From contig JADGNS010000203.1 in the NCBI GenBank assembly GCA_017883355.1, positions 1 through 7,519 on the forward strand: a stretch of 7,519 bases of DNA, in the 5' to 3' direction. The notes below the pieces were generated by a model. It ran no database searches. It was given only the letters and a program-made list of their open reading frames with translations, and was not told the origin of the DNA. The translations under genes were made by a program, and so were the position numbers. The number at the start of each line of letters is the position of its first letter. The stretch's first letter is position 1. Of this stretch, positions 1-6,499 are shown one piece after another. This DNA comes from Candidatus Solibacter sp. GTDB lineage: Bacteria; Acidobacteriota; Terriglobia; Bryobacterales; Bryobacteraceae.

Positions 1-120
1 CTGTTCGACCGCGTGCATTTCAAGAGCAAATTGGGCAAGTGGCTGCGCGGCGGGAACCTGATGAGCCGAGAGGAAACGGACCAGATTCAGGCAATCTGGT
101 CGGCTTGCCAGGAGAACTGA
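1..120 (+). CDS. 3' end of an unrecognised gene
   Basis: The first reading frame is open from the window edge to a TGA at 118-120, giving the last 39 residues of a protein that begins outside the window. The codons have G or C in most third positions, like the neighbouring genes, while the other open + frame here (from base 3) does not, which is why this frame was chosen. The tail is hydrophilic and charged, with a basic stretch (FKSKLGKWLRGG) followed by an acidic helix-like end (SREETDQIQAIWSACQEN). No family could be recognised from this fragment. It is separated from the suf operon by 368 bases and a hairpin, so it is probably a different transcription unit. Confidence 0.6.
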   Translation: MFDRVHFKSKLGKWLRGGNLMSREETDQIQAIWSACQEN

Positions 121-212
121 ACGCTGGCGACAGGGGCTCCGGGGGCTGGCGATGCGAGTTTCCGGGTAGTCCATGGGGATAGCCCGAGGAATGACGTCCC
201 GCATCGCGATCA

Positions 213-234
213 ATGCCCCCGTTCGCGGGGGCAT
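213..234 (+). terminator. Strong hairpin, possible terminator of the upstream gene
   Basis: Bases 213-221 pair perfectly with 226-234 (nine pairs, seven of them G-C) around a TTCG tetraloop. The hairpin lies 92 bases after the stop codon at 120. No T-run follows (the next bases are gcttcctcc), so it is not a classical intrinsic terminator. It could end transcription weakly, mark a processed 3' end, or simply be a stable structure in a GC-rich spacer. Confidence 0.4.
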
Positions 235-422
235 GCTTCCTCCGTACCCGGTGCGTCCTCCGCAGTAAAGCGCATCCCTCAAAATAAACCTCTTCTTTCC
301 CCTGACTTCGAAGCCCCACGCAAACAAAATACCTAAGGAAATGGTGTGTCCGGGAGAGCGGGCTCCGCATTTCGGACTCTTTTCGCACCCGTTCGGCCCG
401 CCGCTGCATCCATTAGATGAGT

Positions 423-446
423 AATCTTGACTATAAAGTATAGATT
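423..446. promoter_or_regulatory. Probable Rrf2/IscR-type operator over the suf promoter
   Basis: This is a 24-bp imperfect palindrome in which 9 of 12 symmetric pairs match. The outer arms are AATCT/AGATT and the inner arms ACT/AGT, spaced by four bases. The left half contains TTGACTA, close to the half-site of IscR type 1 sites (YYGACTR..., known from the family), but the spacing between the ACT and AGT arms is four rather than five. It also contains promoter-like words. TATAAA (432-437) or TATAGA (439-444) could be a -10 box, and TTGACT (427-432) could be a -35 with a poor -10 (GAAGAT, 450-455). Whichever is used, a bound dimer would overlap the promoter. It lies 42 bases upstream of the sufB start, and the operon itself encodes a Rrf2 protein, the likely ligand. 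Regulation is inference. Confidence 0.5.
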
Positions 447-474
447 GGCGAAGATGGTATTGAGCCAAGGGCTT

Positions 475-479
475 AGGAG
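475..479 (+). promoter_or_regulatory. Ribosome binding site of sufB
   Basis: AGGAG lies nine bases upstream of the GTG at 489. It supports that GTG as the start, since no ATG in the same frame sits nearby at a suitable distance. Confidence 0.7.
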
Positions 480-488
480 CGTATCCGG

Positions 489-1937
489 GTGAGCGATTCC
501 ACCAACACGATCGAAACATTTGCGAATCAGGAATATAAGTGGGGTTTTGTCACCGACATCGAAGCCGATGCCATCCCCCGCGGCCTGAGCGAAGATGTGG
601 TCCGCCTGATTTCCGCCAAGAAGAACGAGCCGGAATGGCTCCTCGAATGGCGCCTGAAGGCCTACCGCCACTGGCTGACCCTCAAAGAGCCCGAGTGGGC
701 CAACATCCACTACCCCAAGATCGACTACCAGAACATTATTTATTACTCGTCGCCCAAGCCCAAGGGCGACGGGCCCAAGAGCCTGGACGATGTCGATCCG
801 GAACTGCTCAAGACCTACGCCAAGCTCGGTATCCCGTTGCAGGAGCAGGCGATCCTGGCCGGCGTCGCGGTGGATGCCGTGTTCGACAGCGTTTCGGTGG
901 CCACCACTTTCAAGGCCAAGCTGCACGAAGTCGGTATCATCTTTGGTTCCTTCTCCGAGGCCGTCAAGGAGCATCCGGACCTGGTGCGCCAGTATCTGGG
1001 CTCGGTGGTCCCCACCAGCGACAATTTCTTCGCGGCGCTGAACTCGGCCGTCTTCAGCGACGGCAGTTTCTGCTACATCCCCAAAGGCGTCAAGTGCCCG
1101 ATGGAGCTTTCCACCTACTTCCGCATCAACGCCAAGGACACCGGGCAGTTCGAGCGCACCCTGATCGTCGCCGACGAAGGCGCCACGGTGAGCTACCTGG
1201 AAGGCTGCACGGCGCCGATGCGCGACACCAATCAGTTGCACGCCGCTGTGGTGGAACTGGTGGCCCTGGATAACGCCCAGATCAAGTATTCCACCGTGCA
1301 GAACTGGTATCCGGGGGATAAAGATGGCAAGGGCGGCATCTACAATTTCGTGACCAAGCGCGGGGCCTGCCGCGGGGTGAACTCCAAAATCTCCTGGACG
1401 CAGGTGGAAACGGGATCGGCGATCACGTGGAAGTACCCGAGCTGCCTGCTGATCGGCGACAATTCCGTCGGCGAGTTCTACTCGGTGGCCCTCACCAACA
1501 ACTGGCAGCAGGCCGATACCGGCACCAAGATGATCCACATCGGGAAGAACACCACTTCCACGATTGTCAGCAAGGGTATCTCGGCCGGACACGGACAGAA
1601 CACGTATCGCGGCGGCGTCAAGATTTTGAAATCCGCCACCGGCGCGCGCAATTACTCGCAGTGCGATTCGCTGCTATTGGGCGACAAATGCGGCGCGCAC
1701 ACGTTCCCCTATCTGGAAGTGCGCAACACGTCGGCGCAGGTGGAGCACGAAGCGTCCACCTCGAAAATCGGCGAGGACCAGATTTTCTACTGCCGGCAGC
1801 GCGGCATCTCGAGTGAAGATGCCGTATCGATGATCGTGCATGGATTCTGCAAGGAAGTATTCCGCGAACTGCCCATGGAGTTCGCCGTGGAAGCACAAAA
1901 ACTACTCGGAGTGAGTCTCGAAGGAAGCGTGGGTTAA
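489..1937 (+). CDS. sufB: Fe-S cluster assembly scaffold protein SufB
   Basis: SufB is the scaffold subunit of the cytoplasmic SufBCD complex, on which sulfide and iron are assembled into a cluster. The 482-residue product has the usual family length (E. coli about 495). It shows the N-terminal helical part with EWLLEWRLKAYRHW near residue 50, then the beta-helix core with YLEGCTAP (Cys240, matching E. coli Cys254). Further on come SWTQVETGSAITWKYPSC, NYSQCDS with Cys392 (E. coli Cys405, the cluster-assembly cysteine) and VEHEASTSKIGEDQ with Glu419-His420-Glu421 (E. coli 432-434). The C-terminus, FAVEAQKLLGVSLEGSVG, is typical. The start is a GTG with an AGGAG site nine bases upstream. It is the first gene of the operon and ends two bases before sufC. 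All catalytic residues are present, so it should be functional. Confidence 0.97.
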   Translation: MSDSTNTIETFANQEYKWGFVTDIEADAIPRGLSEDVVRLISAKKNEPEWLLEWRLKAYRHWLTLKEPEWANIHYPKIDYQNIIYYSSPKPKGDGPKSLDDVDPELLKTYAKLGIPLQEQAILAGVAVDAVFDSVSVATTFKAKLHEVGIIFGSFSEAVKEHPDLVRQYLGSVVPTSDNFFAALNSAVFSDGSFCYIPKGVKCPMELSTYFRINAKDTGQFERTLIVADEGATVSYLEGCTAPMRDTNQLHAAVVELVALDNAQIKYSTVQNWYPGDKDGKGGIYNFVTKRGACRGVNSKISWTQVETGSAITWKYPSCLLIGDNSVGEFYSVALTNNWQQADTGTKMIHIGKNTTSTIVSKGISAGHGQNTYRGGVKILKSATGARNYSQCDSLLLGDKCGAHTFPYLEVRNTSAQVEHEASTSKIGEDQIFYCRQRGISSEDAVSMIVHGFCKEVFRELPMEFAVEAQKLLGVSLEGSVG

Positions 1938-1939
1938 GC

Positions 1940-2710
1940 ATGGCATTACTCGAAATCAAAGATCTGCACGCCACAGTTGGCGATCGTGAAATTCTCAAGG
2001 GCATCAACCTCAGCGTGAATGCGGGTGAAGTACACGCCATCATGGGGCCCAACGGCAGCGGCAAAAGCACGCTGGCGCAGGTGCTGGCCGGCCGCGAACT
2101 TTACGTGGTCACCGCCGGAAGCGTCACCTACGACGGCCAGGACCTGCTCGAAATGTCCCCGGAGGTTCGCGCGCGCGAGGGCATATTCCTCGCCTTCCAG
2201 TACCCGGTGGAGATCCCCGGTGTGAGCAACATGTACTTCCTGAAGGCGGCGCTCAACACCATCCGCAAGCACCGCGGCATCGACGAACTCGACGCCATGG
2301 ACTTCCTGAACGTGGTCCGCGACAAGATGCAGATCATGAAGATGGATCAGACGCTGCTCAACCGCCCGGTCAATACCGGCTTTTCCGGCGGCGAGAAGAA
2401 GCGCAACGAAATTTTCCAGATGGCGGTGCTGGAACCCAGGCTCGCCGTGCTGGATGAGACCGATTCCGGCCTGGATATCGACGCGCTGCGCGTGGTCGCC
2501 GCCGGCGTCAACGCCATGCGATCGGCGGAGCGCGCCATGATCGTGGTCACGCACTATCAGCGGCTGCTCAATGAGATCGTGCCCGATTTCGTGCACGTGC
2601 TGGCCGATGGCCGCATCGTGAAATCCGGTGGCAAGGAACTGGCGGTCGAACTGGAGGCCGAAGGCTACGCGGACCTCTATGAGGAGCCGGAGGCGGTCGG
2701 CAGAGTATGA
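1940..2710 (+). CDS. sufC: Fe-S cluster assembly ATPase SufC
   Basis: SufC is the ABC-type ATPase of the SufBCD complex. Two copies bind SufB and SufD, and ATP hydrolysis opens the SufB-SufD interface for cluster building. It is soluble, not a transporter, and no membrane partner is encoded nearby. In the 256 residues the Walker A motif GPNGSGKST is at 36-44 (Lys42), the Q-loop Gln is at 87 in LAFQYPVEIPG, and the signature FSGGEKKR starts at 148. Walker B is LAVLDE at 168-173 with catalytic Glu173, followed by the D-loop SGLD, and the switch His is at 205 in VVTHYQRLL. The YPVEIPGVS segment and DSGLDIDAL are specific hallmarks of SufC rather than of general ABC proteins. It begins two bases after sufB, and its stop overlaps the sufD start as ATGA, so the two are translationally coupled. 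Confidence 0.97.
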   Translation: MALLEIKDLHATVGDREILKGINLSVNAGEVHAIMGPNGSGKSTLAQVLAGRELYVVTAGSVTYDGQDLLEMSPEVRAREGIFLAFQYPVEIPGVSNMYFLKAALNTIRKHRGIDELDAMDFLNVVRDKMQIMKMDQTLLNRPVNTGFSGGEKKRNEIFQMAVLEPRLAVLDETDSGLDIDALRVVAAGVNAMRSAERAMIVVTHYQRLLNEIVPDFVHVLADGRIVKSGGKELAVELEAEGYADLYEEPEAVGRV

Positions 2711-3897
2711 CAGCCGTTAGGGAACAAACCGGCGCATGGCTGGAGCTTTTCATGACCCAGGCCCCCGCGGCCGAACCATGGATGCAGGCGCTGCGCGATC
2801 GGGCCTTCGCGCGCTTCAGCGAACTCGGTTTCCCCACCACGCATAACGAAGAGTGGCGTTTCACCAATGTGGCGCCGATCGCGCGAACCGCGTTCATCCC
2901 GGTTGCTGCCGATACGCTGCTGGCCTGTTCGGAAGCTGTGAAGGAACTGGGGCCGGGCAGGGCGGAGGCGCACCTTGCCAGGTACGCCGCTTTCGATGAA
3001 AACCCGTTCGTGGCGCTGAACACCGCGTTTCTCGGCAACGTGACGGTGCTCGAAATCCCGCGGGGCGTGGTAATCGAACAGCCGATTCAGATCACCCACG
3101 AGGTTCCCGAGCGCCCTGACCTTGGGACGAAGCTGGCGGCCCACCCCCGCACCCTCATCCTGGTCGGCGAGGGCGCGCAGTGCACCATTGTCGAGACCTA
3201 CAAAGGCGCGGGCACTTATTTCACCAACGCCGTGACTGAAATCGTGGTGGGCGACCGCGCCGTGGTGGATCACTATAAACTGCAGCAGGAATCGCTTTCC
3301 GCGTTTCACATTTCGACCCTGCAAGCCGCCATCGGACGCAGCGCCACTTTCGCATCGCACTCGATTTCGCTGGGCGGGGCGCTGGTGCGCAACGACGCCA
3401 ACGCCACTTTATCCGAAGGCTCCGACGCCACGCTGAACGGCCTTTACATCGTCAACGGCACGCAGCACGTCGACAATCACACCCTGATCGACCATGCCAT
3501 GCCGCACGGCACCAGCCACGAACTCTACAAGGGCATTCTCGACGGCCAGGCGCACGCGGTGTTCAACGGCAAAATCATCGTCCGCAAGGACGCGCAGAAG
3601 ACCGATTCCAAGCAGACCAACAAGAACCTGGTGCTCTCCGACGATGCCGTGGTGGACACCAAACCCGAGCTGCAGATCTTCGCCGACGATGTGCGCTGCA
3701 CGCATGGCGCGACCATCGGCCAGCTCGATGCCGAATCGCTGTTCTACATGCAATCGCGCGGCATCGGCAAGCGCGAGGCGCGCCGTCTGCTGACCTACGC
3801 TTTCGCGCAGGACGTGGTCGATCGCATCAAAGTTCAGTCCTTACGAGATTCGCTGGAACGGATTCTTTTCGAGAAATTTCATGAGCTCGCTGAGTAG
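2707..3897 (+). CDS. sufD: Fe-S cluster assembly protein SufD
   Basis: SufD is the SufB paralogue that completes the SufB-SufC2-SufD complex and is needed for iron acquisition at the interface site. The product is 396 residues, slightly shorter than E. coli SufD (about 423). The N-terminal region contains the family-typical NEEWRFTNVAPI near residue 55. The middle is a beta-helix with many short hydrophobic strands (HAVFNGKIIVRKDAQKTDSKQ near 280-300). The C-terminal part has ADDVRCTHGATIGQLD, in which His333 corresponds to E. coli His360, the residue that pairs with the SufB cysteine. SRGIGKREARRLLTYAFAQDV then gives the closing helices. The ATG overlaps the sufC stop by four bases. The 3' end overlaps the first possible sufS start by 17 bases. 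All residues expected for activity are present. Confidence 0.95.
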   Translation: MTAVREQTGAWLELFMTQAPAAEPWMQALRDRAFARFSELGFPTTHNEEWRFTNVAPIARTAFIPVAADTLLACSEAVKELGPGRAEAHLARYAAFDENPFVALNTAFLGNVTVLEIPRGVVIEQPIQITHEVPERPDLGTKLAAHPRTLILVGEGAQCTIVETYKGAGTYFTNAVTEIVVGDRAVVDHYKLQQESLSAFHISTLQAAIGRSATFASHSISLGGALVRNDANATLSEGSDATLNGLYIVNGTQHVDNHTLIDHAMPHGTSHELYKGILDGQAHAVFNGKIIVRKDAQKTDSKQTNKNLVLSDDAVVDTKPELQIFADDVRCTHGATIGQLDAESLFYMQSRGIGKREARRLLTYAFAQDVVDRIKVQSLRDSLERILFEKFHELAE

Positions 3898-5128
3898 AAA
3901 GATGAAAGCCGCCTTTGACGTGGAGAGGATCCGGGAAGATTTTCCGGTTCTCAAACAGAACATCCACGGCAAGCCCCTGGTGTACCTGGATAGCGCCGCC
4001 ACCGCCCAGAAGCCGTTCGCGGTCATTGATGCCATCCGCCGCTTCCACGAAGTGGACTGCGCCAACATCCACCGCGGGGTTCACGAGCTTTCGCAACGCT
4101 CCACCGCGGCCTACGAGGAAACCCGGACCAAAGCCAGGCGCTTTCTGAACGCGCGCAGCAAAGACGAGTTGATCTTTGTCCGCGGCACCACCGAAGGCAT
4201 CAACCTGGTCTCCAGTTCGTGGGGCCGGAAAAATGTCAAAGCGGGCGACGAGATCGTCATCTCGGCCATGGAGCACCACTCCAACATCGTCCCCTGGCAA
4301 ATGCTCTGCGAAGAGAGCGGCGCCAAACTGCGCGTCATTCCCATGAACGACCGCGGTGAACTCCTCATGGAGGAGTACGAGAAGTTGCTCAATCCGCGCA
4401 CCCGGATGGTGGCCGTCACCCACGTCTCTAACGCCTTGGGTACCATCAACCCGGTCAAACAGATCGTCGGCATGGCCCACAAGGCCGGCGCCCTGGCGCT
4501 GATCGACGGCGCGCAGGCCGCGCCCCACATGAAGGTGGACTTGCAGGCGCTGGACGCCGATTTCTACACCTTCAGCGGCCACAAAGTCTTCGGCCCTACC
4601 GGCATCGGCATCCTTTACGGCAAGAAGGCGCTGCTCAACGCCATGCCTCCTTACCAGGGCGGCGGCGACATGATCAAGGTGGTGACTTTTGAAAAGACCA
4701 CCTACGCCGACCTGCCGTACAAGTTCGAAGCCGGCACGCCCAACATCGCCGGCGGCATCGGACTCGGCGCCGCGCTGGATTACGTCAGCCAACTGAGCAT
4801 CGATCGGATTTCGGACTACGAACATGAACTGCTCGCCTACGGCACCGAAGCCCTCACCCGCATTCCGGGGCTGCGCCTCATCGGCACGGCGCGCGAAAAA
4901 GCCAGCGTCCTCTCCTTCGTCATGGAAGGCATTCACCCGCACGATATCGGCACCCTGCTCGACAGACAGGGCATCGCCGTCCGCACCGGCCACCACTGTG
5001 CACAGCCGGTCATGGATTTTTTCAATGTACCCGCCACCACCCGCGCCTCGCTCGCCTTCTACAACACCTTCGGCGAAATCGATGCGCTCGTTGCCGGCCT
5101 CCACAAAGTGAAGGAGGTTTTCGCCTAA
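3881..5128 (+). CDS. sufS: Cysteine desulfurase SufS (type II, PLP-dependent)
   Basis: SufS converts L-cysteine to L-alanine and holds the released sulfur as a persulfide for transfer to SufU. The protein has the aminotransferase class V fold. Near the N-terminus are LVYLDSAATAQKP and IHRGVHELSQRS, with VRGTTEGINLV in the PLP phosphate region. Lys235 lies in FSGHKVFGPTGIG, the internal aldimine lysine (E. coli Lys226). Cys373 lies in RTGHHCAQP (E. coli Cys364), the persulfide cysteine. The short loop around this cysteine marks the SufS rather than the IscS group. Two starts are possible. The ATG at 3881 (415 residues) overlaps sufD by 17 bases. The ATG at 3902 (408 residues, MKAAFDVERIREDFPVL) lies four bases after the sufD stop and matches the E. 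coli length better. Neither has a strong ribosome binding site. The stop shares one base with the sufU start. Confidence 0.95.
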   Translation: MSSLSRKMKAAFDVERIREDFPVLKQNIHGKPLVYLDSAATAQKPFAVIDAIRRFHEVDCANIHRGVHELSQRSTAAYEETRTKARRFLNARSKDELIFVRGTTEGINLVSSSWGRKNVKAGDEIVISAMEHHSNIVPWQMLCEESGAKLRVIPMNDRGELLMEEYEKLLNPRTRMVAVTHVSNALGTINPVKQIVGMAHKAGALALIDGAQAAPHMKVDLQALDADFYTFSGHKVFGPTGIGILYGKKALLNAMPPYQGGGDMIKVVTFEKTTYADLPYKFEAGTPNIAGGIGLGAALDYVSQLSIDRISDYEHELLAYGTEALTRIPGLRLIGTAREKASVLSFVMEGIHPHDIGTLLDRQGIAVRTGHHCAQPVMDFFNVPATTRASLAFYNTFGEIDALVAGLHKVKEVFA

Positions 5129-5568
5129 TGGTTCACGATCTCTACCAGGAAATCATTCTCGACCACAGCAAGCGTCCGCGGAACTGCCATTCCATGGCGG
5201 ACGCCACCCGCCAGGCCGATGGCTACAATCCTCTCTGCGGCGACAAGCTCAAGCTCTACGTCAAGGTAGAGAATGACATCGTCGTGGACGTGAGCTTCGA
5301 GGGCTCGGGGTGCGCCATCTCGACGGCTTCGGCGTCGCTGATGACCGAGAGCCTCAAGGGCAAGACGCGCGAGGAAGCGCTCAAGCTGCTGGAGAAGTTC
5401 CACGAGCTGCTGACCACCGATTCCGCTGTCAGCAAGGATCTGGGCAAGCTGGTCGTCTTCTGCGGCGTGCGCGATTATCCGGCGCGCGTCAAGTGCGCCA
5501 CCCTGGCGTGGCACACCCTGAAATCCGCTTTGAGCACCGAGCTCACCGAGCCGGTAACCACGGAATGA
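5128..5568 (+). CDS. sufU: Zinc-type sulfur transfer protein SufU
   Basis: SufU accepts sulfur from the SufS cysteine and passes it to the SufBCD scaffold. In Bacillus it is a zinc protein that activates SufS. The 146-residue product begins with VHDLYQEIILDHSKRPRN, typical of the IscU/SufU fold. Its zinc ligands are Cys37 and Asp39 in NPLCGD, Cys62 in GSGCAIS and Cys123 in RVKCATLAW, corresponding to B. subtilis Cys41, Asp43, Cys66 and Cys128. The 61-residue distance between the second and third cysteine shows the insert that separates SufU from the IscU scaffolds (about 43 residues there). Two further cysteines, Cys20 and Cys112, are not standard ligands. An AAGGAGG site at 5111-5117, inside the end of sufS, lies ten bases upstream of the ATG. 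The start overlaps the sufS stop as TAATG. No sufE or sufA is present in the window, which fits a SufU-based system. Confidence 0.95.
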   Translation: MVHDLYQEIILDHSKRPRNCHSMADATRQADGYNPLCGDKLKLYVKVENDIVVDVSFEGSGCAISTASASLMTESLKGKTREEALKLLEKFHELLTTDSAVSKDLGKLVVFCGVRDYPARVKCATLAWHTLKSALSTELTEPVTTE

Positions 5569-5909
5569 GCTCGGGAATCGATCTAAAAGCCCGGATCCTC
5601 GCCGCATTCAAGAAGGTCTACGACCCGGAAATGCCGGTCAACATCTACGAACTCGGCCTGATCTATGGCGTCGAAGTGGATGAGGCCGGGCAGGTGGCGA
5701 TCCGCATGACGCTGACCGCGCCCAACTGTCCGGTGGCCGGCAGCCTTCCCGCGGAAGTGGAACGCGCCGCGCGCGCCGTCCCGGGCGTCACCGGCGTGAA
5801 ACTGGAACTCACCTTCGATCCGCCCTGGACCAAAGAGCGCATGTCCGAAGCCGCCAAGCTCGCCATGGGCATCGAAGACATCATTCCCGTTTCGAGGCTG
5901 CGCCGATGA
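5565..5909 (+). CDS. sufT: SufT, DUF59/MIP18-family Fe-S maturation protein
   Basis: The protein belongs to the MIP18/DUF59 family. Members found in suf operons (SufT) assist Fe-S protein maturation in the cytoplasm, and related family members (PaaD, eukaryotic CIA2) insert or transfer clusters. The 114 residues carry the family pattern DPEMPVNIYELGLIY at 20-34, then a conserved MTLTAPNCPVAG with Cys55, the cysteine thought to matter for function. VPGVTGVKLELTFDPPW and a C-terminal SEAAKLAMGI follow. The start chosen is the ATG at 5565, which overlaps the sufU stop as ATGA. The same frame stays open further upstream inside sufU, but that part is arginine- and glycine-rich read-through without family similarity. 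The stop overlaps the start of the regulator gene by four bases. The family is sure; the exact biochemical step is less certain. Confidence 0.9.
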   Translation: MSSGIDLKARILAAFKKVYDPEMPVNIYELGLIYGVEVDEAGQVAIRMTLTAPNCPVAGSLPAEVERAARAVPGVTGVKLELTFDPPWTKERMSEAAKLAMGIEDIIPVSRLRR

Positions 5910-6382
5910 AGTTGAGCGCCAATGAAGAATACGGCCTGCGCTGCCTGGTCCGCATCGGTTACGCGGGCGAGGGCGGCAGCCTGACGATTCCCGAAATGAG
6001 CCAGGCCGAGGGCGTTTCCCCCGCCTACGCGGCCAAGATCCTGCGCGTGCTGCGCAAGGGAGGATTTGTCAAAGCGGCGCGCGGCAAGGACGGCGGGTAC
6101 ACCCTGGCCCGTCCGGCGGAAGCCATCGTCATCGGCGACGTCATGGACGCGCTCGGCGGGCGCATCTTCGAAAGCAGCTTCTGCGACAGCCACTCCGGCC
6201 AGGCCGCCATCTGCACCCGCTCTGTCGATTGCTCCGTGCGTTCCCTCTGGCGCGCCGTCCAGGTGGCGGTGGATCAGGTGCTCAGTAAGGCGACCCTGCG
6301 CGATTTGTTACAGAACGAAGAAGAGATGAATACCTGGGTGCGGACCATTCCGGGGGCCAGGGGTTTGCACGTGATTCAGTAG
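5906..6382 (+). CDS. Rrf2-family transcriptional regulator, probable Fe-S sensor of the suf operon
   Basis: Rrf2 proteins (IscR, NsrR, RirA) are dimeric DNA-binding repressors, several of which bind an Fe-S cluster. The 158-residue product starts with MKLSANEEYGLRCLVRI, has a winged helix with recognition helix SPAYAAKILRVLRKGGFV (38-55) and the wing KDGGYTLARP (61-70). The dimerisation helix with the cluster loop follows. Cysteines are at 93, 103 and 109 (C-x9-C-x5-C), after which comes RSLW. In E. coli IscR the spacing is C92-x5-C98-x5-C104 with His107 as fourth ligand. Here the matching position is Arg112, while His96 lies in the longer loop. The gene starts with ATGA overlap after sufT and is the last in the operon. 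It most likely controls the operon through the palindrome at 423-446 (inference). The symbols iscR and sufR were avoided because sufR names a different protein family. Confidence 0.93.
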   Translation: MKLSANEEYGLRCLVRIGYAGEGGSLTIPEMSQAEGVSPAYAAKILRVLRKGGFVKAARGKDGGYTLARPAEAIVIGDVMDALGGRIFESSFCDSHSGQAAICTRSVDCSVRSLWRAVQVAVDQVLSKATLRDLLQNEEEMNTWVRTIPGARGLHVIQ

Positions 6383-6430
6383 TTTAGGCCGTGGACAGGC
6401 ACCCTTGGATGACGGCATGTGCCAGGGGGC

Positions 6431-6448
6431 TTGACACTTCGGTATAAT
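6431..6448 (+). promoter_or_regulatory. Candidate promoter elements upstream of the PhoH gene
   Basis: TTGACA (6431-6436) and TATAAT (6443-6448) are both perfect sigma-70-type hexamers, but only six bases apart instead of about 17, so they cannot act as a normal pair. The TATAAT is the better -10 candidate; a -35 at normal spacing would be TGCCAG (6420-6425), which is poor. Using TTGACA as -35 leaves only weak -10 words near 6453-6459. If TATAAT is used, the leader before the PhoH start is roughly 115 bases. Confidence 0.45.
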
Positions 6449-6487
6449 GGACTTGGATGGTGTTCTGCAGCCCGCGCCAGCGGCTGG

Positions 6488-6499
6488 TCGAAGCTTCGA
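6488..6499. repeat. Perfect 12-bp palindrome in the PhoH leader
   Basis: TCGAAGCTTCGA reads the same on both strands and lies about 40 bases downstream of the TATAAT box. With no loop it would be poor as an RNA hairpin, so if it matters it is as a DNA-binding site in the early transcribed region. No family could be assigned to it. Confidence 0.35.

Larger units (their letters stand above)
121..488. other. Intergenic region upstream of the suf operon
   Basis: This 368-base stretch contains no convincing gene. It holds the hairpin at 213-234, a pyrimidine-rich stretch around 282-302, a weaker possible stem between 348-356 and 363-377, and the AT-rich palindrome at 423-446 just upstream of sufB. 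Base composition becomes noticeably more AT-rich between about 411 and 446, as expected for a promoter and operator in a GC-rich genome. An AGGAG ribosome binding site lies at its 3' end. Confidence 0.7.

Noticed and set aside
348..384. Possible stem (GTCCG/CGGAC plus GGAG/CTCC) followed by TCTTTT, terminator-like
   Set aside because: It needs a six-base bulge on one side and lies far from the upstream stop codon, so support is too weak for a terminator call.
20..409. 129-codon open frame on the - strand covering the upstream spacer
   Set aside because: The product is rich in Arg, Ser and Pro with no family likeness, runs through the hairpin, and lies opposite the better-supported coding end at 1-120.
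343..412. tRNA-like stretch (CCCGTTCGGCCCG near 388-400, ending in CATCCA)
   Set aside because: The putative T-stem and acceptor stem do not pair, and no anticodon arm could be folded, so it is chance resemblance.
333..1592. Long open frame on the - strand opposite sufB (419 codons)
   Set aside because: It is antisense to a certain gene, its product has no recognisable family, and long antisense frames are expected when third codon positions are strongly G/C.
3827..5104. Long open frame on the - strand opposite sufS (425 codons)
   Set aside because: Same reason: it mirrors sufS over almost its whole length and its product is an unstructured-looking Gly/Val/Asp-rich string.
5310..5564. Upstream extension of the sufT frame inside sufU (would give 199 residues)
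   Set aside because: The extra residues show no DUF59 likeness and lie wholly within sufU. The ATG at 5565 gives the normal family length and a typical ATGA junction.
6383..6425. Terminator of the suf operon
   Set aside because: Only a 5-bp stem (6398-6402 with 6419-6423) with a 16-base loop and no T-run could be found, so no terminator is called.
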